A stretch of 64,000 nucleotides of DNA, taken from AP-15 sp963701815 (lineage in GTDB: Bacteria > Pseudomonadota > Alphaproteobacteria > ATCC43930 > CGMCC-115725). The stretch's first letter is position 1; each line of letters starts with the position of its first letter. A program made the translations under genes and the position numbers. The stretch lies in assembly GCA_963701815.1 (NCBI GenBank), contig CAVPBN010000024.1, positions 124,001-188,000 of the forward strand, in the 5' to 3' direction. Positions 38,656-50,541 of the stretch are shown piece by piece. Below the pieces are notes generated by a model that had not been told where the DNA came from, did no database searches, and worked only from the letters and a program-made list of their open reading frames with translations.

Positions 38656-40834
38656 TCGCCGCTGCGTACTGGCGCGCTTCCCGAACCAATGCGGCAAGCC
38701 GGTGAAATTCGGTCCCGCCGGCAATTTCCTCGAGGGTCTGTCCGAGTCGGCGGCGCCAATTCGGGTGCGAATCAATCGTGCCGGGCAAATTCGCCTGCTC
38801 GACCTCGCCGACGACATCTTCGATCTGGACCAGCATCAGCCGTGCGCGCGAGCGGGCCAGATAGCGCAAGATCGCTTCGCCCAGCTCGGGCAAATAGACC
38901 GCCTCGCCGGTTTCCGACCAAAACCTGCCGAAATCTTGCGGCGCCAACAATCCCTCGCCGGCGAGAGCGCGGAGCAGCAGATGGCGTTCGCGGCGGCGCT
39001 CGGTTGCGTCGGTCTTTGCCGCCTGAGCATCCGGATAGAGGCCAAGCCGCTGACGCCAGTCAATATCGCGGCCCAGCCAAAACCCTGCCAGAGTGGCGAG
39101 GTCGTGGGTCGCCGCCGATGCCGCCGCAAGCGGCGGGTATTTGGTCGGCGATGCCAAACTGCCGTCTTCGCTCCGTTCGAACATCATGATCCGATAGGAC
39201 AGCACGTTTGCCAAGCGCATCGTCTCGCGAAATCCTTCAGGCACCGTCCCCAAATCTTCGCCGATTACGGCGCAGCTCCGACGGCAGCTCTCCAGTGCGA
39301 CCAGACGCAGCAGATCGTCGAACGGGTAATGGACATAGCTGCCGGCGGTCGCATCCATGCCGCCCGGGATCCAGTACAGACGATTGAGCGACATGACGTG
39401 ATCGATCCGCAATATCCCGGCGTGGCGCATATTGGCCCGCAGGCTCGCGATGAACGGCGCGAAACGTTGCCGGCGCAACACCAACGGATTGATCGGCGCC
39501 AAACCCCAATTCTGCCCGGCGCGACTCAGCGCATCCGGCGGCGCCCCGATCGATGCCCGTGGCGCAACCAGTTCCTGATCGGCCCAGGCCTCGGCGCCGT
39601 TCGGGTCGGCCCCGACCGCGAGGTCGCGATAGAGACCGATCGACAGCCCGGCGGCACGCCCGGCTGCCGCGGCAGCAGCGAGCTGGCGATCGGCTTCCCA
39701 CTGCAGGAACTCGAAGAACTCGACCCTGTCGTAATGGGCCGCGGCGAAGTCGGCGACGGCAGAGGATCGCGGGTCGCGCATCGGCGCCGGCCAATCGCGC
39801 CAGGAAAAGCCGCGCCGCTCGGCGCAGTAATGCTCGTGCAATGTCTCGAACACCGCAAAATCGATCAGCGACCGCCCGCCGCGCTGCTGAAATCGACGAA
39901 ACGCACCGCCGAGAGCGCTGCGCGCAGTTCCGTTCTCGCCGAGATCAATCGCCTGGAAGCGGCGATGGAGCGCCTCCAGGACCGGCCGCTTGCAGGCGGC
40001 GACGGCGCCGTAATCGATCAAATAGGCCGACCGGGCAGCCCACCGCGTAGCGCCAAACCACTCGCCCTGAATGAGCGCCTGGGTGGTTTCGTCCTCTGCA
40101 AATCCAGGCACAGCGGTCGGATCGATATAGAGATAATCGAGCCGCGTGCGGCTCGAAGGCGAATAGGGGCTGCAGTGCAGGGGTTCGCTTGCAAATCGCG
40201 CATGCAGTGGATTGATGCCGAGCACGGCAGCGCCGCACGACGCGGCGGTGCGGGCGATGTCGGCAAGGTCGGTCAGGTCGCCGATCCCCCAGTTATGCGC
40301 GCTGCGCAGCCCGTGGAGCTGGCAGGTCACCCCCCAATTGCGATGGTGCGGTTCGAGTTGCGGCGCGAGGTGACAACGGGGCGGCGCCACAATCAGATCC
40401 GTCTGTGCGGTCAAACCGCCTGCGTCCAGCGCCAATCGGTGATAACCCAACGGCAGCCCGGCCGGCAGCGGTACGGCGAAGCGACCCTTGTCAATTCGAC
40501 GGCGCACCGCGATGTCGCCGTCGCGGTGCTCGCCATTTTCGAGATCGCAGGTCCAAGCGACGCTCCGCGTCCCGGCGGGAGGGCGGACCATCAGGACCGG
40601 GTGGCTGTCTTCTGCGTGGCAGATGTGCACCGGCCCGAGCCCCAGCGGGCTCGGCCGCTCCCACTCCTCCAGCTCGGCCGCCGCCTGCCGCGGGTCGGCC
40701 GGCAGGCCGAGCGCCTCGACCAGCGCCAGCAAAGTTTCGTCCGACGCCTCGCGGATCTGGCCGAGCGCGTCGGTATATCGCACGTCGATACCGGTCAGTC
40801 CGGCGAGACGAACCAGTGCGCGGCGGTCGATCAT
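38639..40834 (-). CDS. malQ: 4-alpha-glucanotransferase (amylomaltase)
   Basis: A GH77 disproportionating enzyme of 731 residues that transfers glucan chains, recycling short maltodextrins. Motifs are NWGIGDLTDL, INPLHARF, GILRIDHVMSLNRLYWIP with the nucleophile Asp, CAVIGEDLGTVPEGFRE with the acid Glu, and AATHDLATLAGFW. About 130 extra N-terminal residues form the beta domain seen in E. coli-type MalQ. The start at 40832-40834 lies 1 bp past the treZ stop, so translation is coupled. In this operon it would regenerate longer chains for TreY. The frame is intact. Confidence 0.95.
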   Translation of the reverse strand: MIDRRALVRLAGLTGIDVRYTDALGQIREASDETLLALVEALGLPADPRQAAAELEEWERPSPLGLGPVHICHAEDSHPVLMVRPPAGTRSVAWTCDLENGEHRDGDIAVRRRIDKGRFAVPLPAGLPLGYHRLALDAGGLTAQTDLIVAPPRCHLAPQLEPHHRNWGVTCQLHGLRSAHNWGIGDLTDLADIARTAASCGAAVLGINPLHARFASEPLHCSPYSPSSRTRLDYLYIDPTAVPGFAEDETTQALIQGEWFGATRWAARSAYLIDYGAVAACKRPVLEALHRRFQAIDLGENGTARSALGGAFRRFQQRGGRSLIDFAVFETLHEHYCAERRGFSWRDWPAPMRDPRSSAVADFAAAHYDRVEFFEFLQWEADRQLAAAAAAGRAAGLSIGLYRDLAVGADPNGAEAWADQELVAPRASIGAPPDALSRAGQNWGLAPINPLVLRRQRFAPFIASLRANMRHAGILRIDHVMSLNRLYWIPGGMDATAGSYVHYPFDDLLRLVALESCRRSCAVIGEDLGTVPEGFRETMRLANVLSYRIMMFERSEDGSLASPTKYPPLAAASAATHDLATLAGFWLGRDIDWRQRLGLYPDAQAAKTDATERRRERHLLLRALAGEGLLAPQDFGRFWSETGEAVYLPELGEAILRYLARSRARLMLVQIEDVVGEVEQANLPGTIDSHPNWRRRLGQTLEEIAGGTEFHRLAALVREARQYAAANDPAP

Positions 40835-40835
40835 G

Positions 40836-42644
40836 TCATTGCGGGTCGGGCGGCAACAGAGCGAAGCTGGCGCTGTGGGGCGCTCCGGGCGCGGCGGAGG
40901 AGTAGAGCATTTTCCCGACCCCCACCGCGGTCGGCGACGAGACCGCGTGATCGGAGAAATTCGCCACCATCAGCAGCCGCGAGCGGTCTCCGAGCCGCCA
41001 TTCTACGGTAACCGCCCGCGCCCCCAGCGCGTCATAGCGACCGGCAAACGCCGGCATCCCGGCGATCCGAGGTACGATCTCGCGTGTGCGAATATCGAGC
41101 AGCATCCGATAGCGGGCGAGCCAGCGCGCATGATCCCCCTGCGCCGGCTCGTTCCAATCGAGCCGCGACATTTCAAAAGTCGCCGCAACCGTCGGATCGG
41201 GAATGCGCTCGCGCGCCGCCTCGTCCTGGAACTCGGCGAAGTGCGAGAATTCGCGGCGCCGTCCTTCGCGCACTTTGTCGCCGAGACCCGGCTCGAAGTC
41301 GCAGAAGAAAGCAAAAGATCGCCGGCTCGCCCACTCCTCGCCCATGAACAGCAACGGTATCTGCGGCGACAAAAGCACGATGGCGACGCCGGCATGCAAA
41401 TCTGCCGGCGTCGCAATTGCCGCGAGCCTCGTCCCCAACGGATGGTTGCCGATCTGATCGTGATTTTGCAAAAACGCGACAAACGCGGTCGCCGGCAATT
41501 CGGCCGATGGTTCGCCGCGCGGCGTTGCGCCGCGAAACGGCGACGGCTCGCCCTGATAGGCGAAGCCCTCGGCCAGTGCACGCCCCAGGCGCCGGGCCGG
41601 CGCATCCGCGTAATCCCCGTAAAAGCCGGGTTTTTCCCCGGTGATCAGCACGTGCAGCGCATGATGCAGATCGTCGTTCCATTGCGCGTTGAAACGTTCG
41701 ATCCGGGTCCCGTGACGCGCCAGGCGGCGGGCTTCGTTGCGGTCGTTTTCCAGAACCAGATGAATATCTCGATCGGTGAAACGTCGTCGGACGGCCGCGG
41801 CGATCTCGTCGACGATGTCCGGGCGGCTGTCGTCGAAGATGGCGTGCACGGCGTCGAAACGTAGTCCGTCGAAATGAAACTCCTCTAGCCAATACAAAGC
41901 GTTATTGACAAAAAAATCGCGCACAAAGCGGCTCTTCGGGCCGTCGAAATCGATTGCGGCGCCCCACGGCGTCCGGTGCCGCTCGGTAAAAAAATCCGGT
42001 GCGATCGTCGAGAGATAATTCCCCTCGGGACCAAAATGATTGTAGACGACGTCGAGCAGGATGGCGAGGCCGCGCTGATGGCAAGCTTCGACCAGGCGCT
42101 TCAACTGTTCCGGCCGGCCATAGCTCGACGAGGGGGCGTAAGCGAAAACCCCGTCGTAACCCCAATTGCGACCGCCCGGAAATTCGGCGATCGGCATCAG
42201 TTCGACCGCGGTCGCGCCAAGCCGGCAAAGGTGATCGAGATGGCGCGCGGCGCCGTCGAAATCGCCGGTTTCGGAGAAGGTCCCGAGGTGCAGCTCGTAA
42301 AGGACGATCTCTTCCCACGCTCGGCCGCGCCAGGAGGCGTCGTGCCAGAGGTAAGCTTCCGGGTCGACGACTTCGCTCGGCCCGTGCACCCCCGCGGGTT
42401 GGCAACGCGAGGCCGGATCGGGGAGGCCTCTGCCCGCGATCTGATAGCGATAGCGCGTCCCCGGTCCCGCGAGCTTGGTCGTCAGAGCGAACCAGCCATC
42501 GGCCTCGCGGGCCATCGCCATCCTCGATCGGCCGGCCCCTTCGAGTTCCAGCAACACGGTTTCGGCGCTGGGCGCCCACAGGCGAAAGCGGACGCCATCG
42601 GCCAGCAGCTCGGCCCCAAAGGGAAGCTCATGGCGCCGACGCAT
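40836..42644 (-). CDS. treZ: Malto-oligosyltrehalose trehalohydrolase
   Basis: GH13 enzyme releasing trehalose from TreY product. It has 602 residues with an N-terminal CBM48-like domain (FRLWAPSAETVLLELEG). Regions include AILLDVVYNHFGPEGNY, GLRFDAVHAIFD with the nucleophile, IHLVLENDRNEARR with the acid, and AFLQNHDQIGNHPLG. The ATG at 42642-42644 was chosen because ggag lies 6 nt ahead; a second ATG two codons earlier has no spacing. The start lies inside the glgX 3' end (overlap about 17 bp). The frame is intact. Confidence 0.95.
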   Translation of the reverse strand: MRRRHELPFGAELLADGVRFRLWAPSAETVLLELEGAGRSRMAMAREADGWFALTTKLAGPGTRYRYQIAGRGLPDPASRCQPAGVHGPSEVVDPEAYLWHDASWRGRAWEEIVLYELHLGTFSETGDFDGAARHLDHLCRLGATAVELMPIAEFPGGRNWGYDGVFAYAPSSSYGRPEQLKRLVEACHQRGLAILLDVVYNHFGPEGNYLSTIAPDFFTERHRTPWGAAIDFDGPKSRFVRDFFVNNALYWLEEFHFDGLRFDAVHAIFDDSRPDIVDEIAAAVRRRFTDRDIHLVLENDRNEARRLARHGTRIERFNAQWNDDLHHALHVLITGEKPGFYGDYADAPARRLGRALAEGFAYQGEPSPFRGATPRGEPSAELPATAFVAFLQNHDQIGNHPLGTRLAAIATPADLHAGVAIVLLSPQIPLLFMGEEWASRRSFAFFCDFEPGLGDKVREGRRREFSHFAEFQDEAARERIPDPTVAATFEMSRLDWNEPAQGDHARWLARYRMLLDIRTREIVPRIAGMPAFAGRYDALGARAVTVEWRLGDRSRLLMVANFSDHAVSSPTAVGVGKMLYSSAAPGAPHSASFALLPPDPQ

Positions 42645-44895
42645 CGCCATCTCCCAACTCGGCTTCACCGTCGTCCGCTTCGTAGTTGAATCCCAGCTGC
42701 TCCTCGCCACCCGGTACCGGCTCGAAAATCATCGAGTGTTGAGCCAAAGGCCGCAGGAGTTCGGGGCGCGGTGCGCGGTTGATGAAGAGTGCAAAGGTGT
42801 GGGGCGCCAAGCGATAGACCTCACCCGGCGCATACCGTCTGCTGACGACGACGCGCCCGGTCGTCCGGGACGTATCGACCAAGGGCGCCCACGACATTGG
42901 TGCAGCCAGATCCGGTATGCGGAAATCGAGATCGCCGTTATCGGCGTTCATCATTACCAAAAAGCTTTCGTCGATGTCCCGTTGACCGCCCAGCGTAAAG
43001 AATTCGCCGGCGGCGCCGCTCAGTACGTAACCGAGCGACACCGCCGCCGGGTTGCCCCAATCCTCGTCGGTCGCCTCGCGTCCAGACGGGGTGACCCAGG
43101 TGATATCCTTTACGCCCGCCTCGGACAGCATCTCGCCGCGCAAAAAGCGCGGTCGGGAAAACACCCGATGACTCCGGCGCAGATCGATCAGATAGCTGAC
43201 AAATCGGCCAATTTCGTTGTCTTCGGGCCGGATGTTTTGCCAGTCGGTCCAGGATATCTCATTGTCCTGACAATAGGCGTTGTTGTTGCCCTTTTGGGAG
43301 CGCCCGATTTCATCACCGGACAGCAGCATCGGCACGCCCAACGAAAACAACAGGGTCGCGAGCATGCTGCGCTTCTGGCGATCGCGAAGCGCTTGGATTT
43401 CAGGGTCGTCGGACTCCCCTTCGACACCGCAATTCCAGCTGAGATTGGCATCGCTGCCGTCGCGATTGTCCTCGCCATTATTTTCGTTGTGCTTATTGTT
43501 GTAGCTTACCAAATCCTGCAAGGTAAATCCGTCGTGTGCGGTGATGAAATTGATGCTGGCCCAGGGCCGGCGGCCGCGATAGCCGAAGATGTCGGACGAG
43601 CCCGCGAGGCGCGAGGCAAGGTCGGCGACCACGCCCTGATCGCCCTTCCAGAACCGTCTTACGGTATCGCGGTATTGCGCATTCCATTCAGCCCAGCCCG
43701 GCGGGAAATTACCGAGCTGATAACCATACGGCCCGAGATCCCACGGCTCGGCAATCAGCTTGATCCCCGCCATGACCGGATCCTGGCGGACAGTGTCAAA
43801 AAACGCGCTGCCTTGCCCGTATTCGCCGTTCTCGCGCCCGAGCGTCGTGCACAAATCGAAGCGGAAACCGTCGACGTGCATTTCCGTCGTCCAATAGCGC
43901 AGCGAGTCCATCACCATCCCTAACACTCGAGGATGGTCGAGGTTCAATGTGTTGCCGGTGCCGGTGAAGTCCTGATAAAAGCGGCGGTTCGTATCCAATC
44001 GATAGTAGGACGCGTTGTCGATACCGCGGAACGAGAGGGTTGGACCCAGATGGTTTCCTTCGCCGCTGTGGTTGTAGACGACATCGAGAATGATCTCGAT
44101 GCCGGCATCGTGCAGCCGTTTGACCATGGTTTTGAAACCGGCGATCGCCGCGGTCGACAATAGGCGCGGATCCGGCGCAAAAAACCCGATGGTATTATAA
44201 CCCCAATAATTGGTGAGCCCGCTATCGGTCAGGTGGCGATCAACCAGAGCAGCATGGATCGGCAACAGTTCGACCGCGGTAATGCCGAGCCCGACGAGAT
44301 AGTCGATCATCGCCGGCGAGGAGAGGCCCGCGAAGGTGCCGCGGTGTTCGGGATCGACGCCGGGATGGAGTTTGGTGATCCCGCGGACGTGGAGTTCGAG
44401 AATTACGGACTCTTCCCAAGGTGTGTTTGGTCGACGTTCCTCGCCCCAGGTAAAAGCGGGTTCGATGACCCGGCATTTGGGGATGTACCGGGAATTGTCG
44501 CGCCGGTCGATCGCCAGATCCTCGCGTGGACCGCCGAAACGATAGCTGAAAGCGGCGTCCGCCAACCGCAGGCTGCCGTGGAGCGATCTGGCATAGGGAT
44601 CGATCAACAGCTTGTTCGGGTTGAAACGATGTCCATTGGCGGGATCGTACGGCCCGTGGACCCGGTAGCCGTAGAGCAGGTCGGGCCTGGCGTCCGGCAG
44701 ATAGACGTGCCAGACTTCGTCGGTATATTCGGGCATCGCGATCCGGCTCTCCTCGCGCAAGCCGGCGCGATCGAACAGACAGAGTTCGACTTTTTCGGCA
44801 TGAGCCGAAAACAGCGCAAAATTCACCCCCTTGCCGTCCCACGTCGCCCCGAGCGGATAGGGGCGGCCGGGCCAGACTTTTGTCGGCGACGCCAT
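42628..44895 (-). CDS. glgX: Glycogen debranching enzyme (isoamylase type)
   Basis: A GH13 alpha-1,6-glucosidase of 755 residues, called GlgX or TreX in trehalose clusters. It opens WPGRPYPLGATWDGKGVNFA, with a CBM48 domain first. Catalytic regions are IILDVVYNHSGEGNHLG, DGFRFDLCTTLGRE, IKLIAEPWDLGPYGYQLG, and FITAHDGFTLQDLVSYNNKH. It debranches alpha-glucan to linear chains used by TreY and MalQ. The ATG at 44893-44895 was chosen to drop a 17-residue unconserved extension. It lies 90 bp after glgB. The frame is intact. Confidence 0.95.
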   Translation of the reverse strand: MASPTKVWPGRPYPLGATWDGKGVNFALFSAHAEKVELCLFDRAGLREESRIAMPEYTDEVWHVYLPDARPDLLYGYRVHGPYDPANGHRFNPNKLLIDPYARSLHGSLRLADAAFSYRFGGPREDLAIDRRDNSRYIPKCRVIEPAFTWGEERRPNTPWEESVILELHVRGITKLHPGVDPEHRGTFAGLSSPAMIDYLVGLGITAVELLPIHAALVDRHLTDSGLTNYWGYNTIGFFAPDPRLLSTAAIAGFKTMVKRLHDAGIEIILDVVYNHSGEGNHLGPTLSFRGIDNASYYRLDTNRRFYQDFTGTGNTLNLDHPRVLGMVMDSLRYWTTEMHVDGFRFDLCTTLGRENGEYGQGSAFFDTVRQDPVMAGIKLIAEPWDLGPYGYQLGNFPPGWAEWNAQYRDTVRRFWKGDQGVVADLASRLAGSSDIFGYRGRRPWASINFITAHDGFTLQDLVSYNNKHNENNGEDNRDGSDANLSWNCGVEGESDDPEIQALRDRQKRSMLATLLFSLGVPMLLSGDEIGRSQKGNNNAYCQDNEISWTDWQNIRPEDNEIGRFVSYLIDLRRSHRVFSRPRFLRGEMLSEAGVKDITWVTPSGREATDEDWGNPAAVSLGYVLSGAAGEFFTLGGQRDIDESFLVMMNADNGDLDFRIPDLAAPMSWAPLVDTSRTTGRVVVSRRYAPGEVYRLAPHTFALFINRAPRPELLRPLAQHSMIFEPVPGGEEQLGFNYEADDGEAELGDGDASAP

Positions 44896-44985
44896 CGGCG
44901 GTTCAACCGTTCGGCCGGGCAGCCGACAAGACGTTGTCGCCGGCAACGGCCGACCGATCGCGCAAATTCGCCATCGTTCGCTTCG

Positions 44986-47180
44986 CTAATCTGTGGTGAA
45001 GATCAGAACGCCGAGCGGCGGCAGGTTCAGTCTGATCGAATGGTGGTGGCCGTGCATCGGGTGCGGCTCGGCATGGACCTCGCCGGCGTTTCCGATCCCG
45101 CTCCCGCCATATTCCGTCCCATCGGTGTTGATGCGTTCCCGATACCGGCCGGCCTGCGGAACGCCGATCCGATAATTCTGCCGCGGGACCGGGGTGAAGT
45201 TGCAGACGACGACGGCGAACCGGTGCAGATCGCGACCTCGCCGCAAATAGGCCAGCACGCTTTCCGCAGCGTTCGTTGCGTCGATCCAGGAGAAGCCGTC
45301 GGGATCGCAGTCCAGCTGATGCAGGGCCGGCGTATCGCGATAGAGACTGTTGAGATCCCGGATCAGCCGCCGCACGCCCTCATGCAGCGGGTCACCGAGG
45401 AGCTGCCAATCGAGGCCGATATCGTGGTTCCATTCGCGCTGATGCGCGAACTCGCCGCCCATGAACAACAACTTCTTGCCCGGATGGGTCCACATGAAAC
45501 CGTAATAAGCCCGCAAATTGGCGAAACGCTGCCAGCGATCACCCGACATCTTATTGATCAGCGAACCCTTGCCGTGCACCATCTCATCATGGCTGAGCGG
45601 CAAAATGAAATTTTCATGGAAGGCGTAAAGCAAACCGAAGGTCAAATCATTGTGATGATATTTCCGGTGAATCGGATCTTCTGACATGTAGTGTAACGTG
45701 TCATGCATCCAGCCCATATTCCATTTGAAACCGAAGCCGAGCCCGCCGACGTAGACCGGGCGAGATACCATCGGCCAGGCCGTGGATTCTTCGGCCGCCG
45801 AAGTGGCCCCGCTCTCTTCGCCGAAAATCAACTCGTTCAGCCGTCGTAGGAGTGCGATCGCCTCGAGATTTTCTCGTCCGCCGAAAGCATTCGGAATCCA
45901 TTCGCCGGCTTGACGGCTGTAATCGAGATACAGCATCGAGGCGACGGCATCGACCCGGATCCCGTCGATATGAAATTCGCGCAGCCAATAAAGTGCGCTC
46001 GACAGCAGAAAATTGGCGACCTCGCGGCGGCCGTAATTATAAATTAGCGTATTCCAATCGCGGTGAAATCCTTGACGCGGATCGGCGTGTTCATAGAGCG
46101 CGGTCCCGTCGAAGCGTCCGAGACCGTGCGGGTCGGTCGGGAAATGGCCGGGCACCCAATCGAGCCACAGGCCGAGCCCGGCGAGGTGGCAGGCATCGAC
46201 GAAAGCTCGGAAATCGTCGGGCGTGCCATATCGGCTGGTCGGCGCAAACAGGGATATCGGCTGGTAGCCCCAGGAACCGTCAAACGGGTATTCGGTGACC
46301 GGCATGACCTCGATATGGGTAAATCCCATGTCGCGAACATACGGAACGAGCTGGTCGGCGAGTTCGCGATAGGTCAGATAACGGCCGTGATCGACCAAGT
46401 CGCGACGCCACGAGCCGAGATGCACCTCATAAACCGCGATCGGCGAGCCGCGATCGTGGCTCCGCCAGCGCTGCCCCATCCAGCGACCGTCCCGCCAGAC
46501 GTGCCGCGACGGCTCGGCGACGATCGACGCAGTGCCCGGCGGCGGTTCGGATTGCTCGGCCTGCGGGTCGGCCTTCAGCGGCAGCAACACCCCGTCCGGC
46601 GCCGACAATCTCGTATTTGTACAGGCGACCCGGCCGCAATCCGGGCACGAAGAGTTCCCAAAAACCGATCCCCTGCCGGCGCCGCATCGGCATCCGGCGG
46701 CCGTCCCAGGCATTGAAATCGCCGACGACGCTGAGCCGGCGCGCATTCGGCGCCCACACCGCAAAGGCCACCCCTTCGACGCCCTCGATGGACGAGCGGA
46801 TGAGCGCCGAGTTTGCGATAACTGGCGAGGTGGTTTCCCTCGGCCAGCAGATGCAGATCGAGTTCGCCGAGTACCGGAGGAAAACGATAGATGTCGTCGA
46901 ACTCGTGTTGCACGCCGCCGTGCCGCGTGCGCAGTCGATACCGGAACGGCTCCCGCCGATCGGGGATGGTCGCGACGAAGAAACCATCGGCATGAATTCG
47001 CTCGGCCGCTGCGACGACCTCGCCCGAAGCCGCATCGACGACTGCCAGCTCTTCGGCGGCCGGCAGCATCGCTCGAACCACGATCCCGGCGTCGGTGCGA
47101 TGCATGCCGAGGATCGAGAACGGGTCTCCATGGCGCGCCTCGACGACCGCGGCAATTTCGGGATCAGATCGACAGGGCAC
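44986..47180 (-). CDS. glgB: 1,4-alpha-glucan branching enzyme, frameshifted twice
   Basis: GH13 enzyme making alpha-1,6 branches. Corrected length is about 730 residues, normal for GlgB. The N-terminal part (GDPFSILGMH) and CBM48 segment (GVAFAVWAPNARRLSVVGDF) lie in two frames. The catalytic part from about residue 190 is in a third, with LGLWLDWVPGHFPTDPHGL, DGIRVDAVASMLYLDYSR, IFGEESGATSAAEEST and FILPLSHDEMVHGKGSL. Indels are at about 46786 and 46597-46602. It starts with GTG at 47178-47180, overlapping the upstream stop by 17 bp. It provides branching for GlgE-built glucan. Confidence 0.92.
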
Positions 47181-50100
47181 CCGCCCTCGCTTTCATTTTG
47201 GTCAAGATGTCAAGGATCCCTTTGACTGGAATGGCGACCCAGCCCGGTCGGTTGGCGAGTTCGTAACCCACTTCGTAAACAGCCTTTTCCAGCATGAAGA
47301 ACGCCGTCATCTCTGCGGGCCTGCCTTTTGCTCGAGCGGATAGGACGGACAGCCGCGCATGGTCCGGTGATAGGCCGCGCGAAAGCCGTTGACCGCCCGC
47401 CGCCGCCAGGCTTCGGCGAGTTGCACCACCCTCGCTTCGGCTGCCGGCCGCGTGTCGATCAGATGCCGCACCGCGGCGTCGGCGGCATAATCGAACGAGC
47501 GGATCATCCCGGCGACATCGCGCAGCGGCGAGTGCTTGGCGCCGCCGCTGCGGCGAGCGGCCGCGCCGGCTCGCCCTCGAAATCGATGATGAAGAAGTCG
47601 TTCTGTACGACCAGAACCTGGCCAAGGTGGAAATCTCCGTGGCAGCGGGTCTTTTGCCCGCCGACGTCATCCGGGATCAAAGCTGCCGATCATCTCGAAC
47701 AGGTCGTCGCGCGCGGCCAATAGGCGCCCGACAAGATCGCCGGCCGTCTCCGGCAATTTCGAGCGATGGCGGTCCAATCGCGACAGCATGTCGCCGGCGG
47801 CGTCGCCGAGCTCGCCGCGCCAACGGGCGAGGTCGTCTCGGGCTGATCGGCTCGGGGGCGAAGTCGGGGTCGTCGCCGCCGCATTCGGCCAAGGCCCGGT
47901 GCATTTCCGCCGTGCGGATCCCGAGCTGGCGTGCCAGCAGCAGGAAAAAGACATCGGGATCGGCCAAGTCGGTTTCCCGGACCCCGGTCGACATCAACGC
48001 GTCGTCGAGATATCGGGTCAGATAATTCAGCGCCTGGGTCCAACCATCCCCCTGATTGCGGACAAAGCCGAACAGGACACCAAGCGCAGTCGTCTGCGGC
48101 GCCTCATCGGCAAGCGCGAGCTCGATGGTCGCCAATGGCAGCGGCAGTATTGGCGAACCCGGCGCGCTCGACCAGAAACCGCGACATCTCGATTTCGGGA
48201 TGCGGACCGGGCTGGAGCCGCCGATAGATCTTGAGCATCCCATATTCTTCGAAGAGCACCGAGCTGTTCGACTGCTCGACACCGGTCCGGCGCGGGATCA
48301 GTCGATCCGGCGGGGTCATCCGCTCGAAGCTCGCGGTTTTGCGAAAGCGGATCTCGCCGCCGCCGAGCGGTATCGTCGCCTCCCGCCCGATCGCGTCCAT
48401 GACGGACAGCAAAAACCCGTCCTGCGACAGCGCGTCGACCAGCACCCCTTCCCTGCGAAGTTGGCGCAGTTCGGCAAGGGTTACCGGCAGCAGACCCTGT
48501 CGAACTTCGCTCTCGGCGGCAGACCAGATCGCAGCCAGCGGCAGGAAGTAGCGCTGTCGGCTGTCCCGCGCCAACTCCGCCTCGACCACCGCGCCATAGA
48601 ATGTTTCCGCCGTCGAGCTATCGGCCGCGGCCTGACCGGCCATTTCGCCGGACGCCGCGATGGACACCGCCTTGAGGCGCTGGTCCTTCGCCCCAAACCA
48701 GCGCTGACGGGGCAGAAACGCCGGGAGGGCGTCGCTGTCCAGCTGCTGCAGATTGCGCGGCTGAAAGAGATCCGACCAACCATGCGGCAAGACCAGGGTC
48801 ACGAATTCGGGCGGGCCCGCCTGTAGGCTTGCCGCCTCTTCGGCGGTCAAGAGCAGATCGAACCAGAAAAAGCTGTGGGGCTGCAAGGTCAGCAGGTAGG
48901 GCAGCTCGCCGACCTTCGGAAAGACGCTGCGGGCCAGCAGTTCGACCGGTTGGCGACCGCGAAACTCCGACAGGTCCAGTTCGACCGCCTGCGGCGAGCG
49001 CGACAGATTGGCGACGCAGAGGATTACCTCGTCGCCAAAACTGCGCAGATAGGCGATGACCTTTCGGTTCGACGGGATACAGAAAACGCAGATTGCCCCG
49101 ACCAAAGGCTTGGCGGAGACGGCGCGCCGCAACCAGCCGCTTCATCCAATTCAGCAGCGACGAGGGGGATCGGCTCTGCGCCTCGACATTGACCGCCTCG
49201 AACCCGTAAACCGAGTCCATGATCGGCGGCAGGTACAAGCGTGCCGGATCGGCCCTCGAAAACCCGCCATTCCGGTCGAACGACCATTGCATCGGCGTGC
49301 GCACGCCATCGCGATCCCGCAGAAAGACATTGTCTCCCATGCCGATTTCGTCGCCGTAATAGAGGACCGGCGTACCCGGCATCGACAGCAGCAGCGCGTT
49401 CAACAACTCGATCTTTCGCCGGTCGTTCTCCATCAACGGCGCCAGCCGGCGGCGGATGCCGAGATTGAGCCGCGCCCGCCGATCGGCGGCGTAGTGATTC
49501 CACAAATAATCGCGCTCGCGGTCGGTGACCATTTCGAGAGTCAGCTCGTCGTGGTTGCGCAGGAACACCGCCCATTGGCACGTGTCCGGGAATGTCGGGC
49601 GTCTGGCGCATGATGTCGGTAATCGGGTGGCGATCCTCGGTCGATACCGCCATGTAGATGCGCGGCATCAGCGGAAAATGAAACGCCATATGGCATTCGT
49701 CGCCGGCGCCGAAATATTGCAGCACGTCTTCGGGCCATTGATTGGCCTCGGCGAGCAGCATGCGGTTTTGGTAGCGCATGTCGAGTTCGCGACGCAGGCG
49801 CTTGAGGATATCGTGGGTTTCGGGCAGGTTCTCGTTGCTGGTGCCTTCGCGCTCGATCAGATAGGGAACGGCGTCGAGCCTCAGCGCGTCGACCCCGAGA
49901 TCGAGCCAGAACCGCATGACCCTGACGATCGCCTTGAATACCTGCGGATTATCGAAATTCAAATCCGGCTGATGCGCATAAAAGCGGTGCCAGTAATAGG
50001 CCTGCGCCACCGCGTCCCAGCTCCAGTTCGATCTCTCGGTGTCGGTAAAGATGATGCGCGTTTCCGGAAATTTCTGGTCGGTGTCGCTCCACACGTAATA

Positions 50101-50541
50101 ATCGCGAAAGGTCGATCCGGGTTTGGCGCGGCGGGCGCGCTCGAACCATGGATGCTGGTCCGAGGTGTGATTGATCACCAGTTCGGTAATGACGCGCAGA
50201 TTGCGGCGATGCGCTTCCCGAATGAAGATTTTGAAATCCGCCATTCGGCCGTAAGCGGGATTGATGTTCTTGTACTCGGCAATGTCATACCCGTCGTCGC
50301 GCAACGGCGACGGGTAAAATGGCAGCAACCACAGCGCGGTGATGCCGAGATCCTGCAGATAGTCCAGTTTGCGGCACAACCCCTGGAAGTCGCCGATGCC
50401 GTCGTCATCGGCATCGAAAAACGCCTTAACATGCAGCTGATAAATAATCGCGTCCTTGTACCACAGCGGGTCCAAGGGCTCCGGACGCGGCAGCGTGCCG
50501 CCGCCGGAGAGCGGTGAAGCAACGTCGTCGGGTGGCGTCAT
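47164..50541 (-). CDS. treS: Trehalose synthase/maltokinase fusion (TreS-Mak), heavily frameshifted
   Basis: Two enzymes in one chain of about 1,120 residues. TreS (residues about 1-550) interconverts trehalose and maltose: LYQLHVKAFFDADDDGIGDF-like opening, ITELVINHTSD, DALRLDAVPYLIEREG, MLLAEANQWPEDVLQYFGAG and FLRNHDELTLEMV. The maltokinase half makes maltose-1-phosphate: FGAKDQRLKAVSI at its start, catalytic HGDFHLGQVL and IIDFEGEPARPLA near the end. Seven indel sites are seen, near 49586, 49075, 48149, 47844, 47673, 47540-47565 and 47325. The start overlaps the glgE stop (ATGA). It supplies GlgE with substrate. Confidence 0.9.

Noticed and set aside
36487..41864. Very long plus-strand open frames opposite the trehalose genes, also at 17929-20217 and 51537-53837
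   Set aside because: They are antisense shadows of GC-rich genes, have no recognisable motifs, and the opposite strand encodes clear enzymes.
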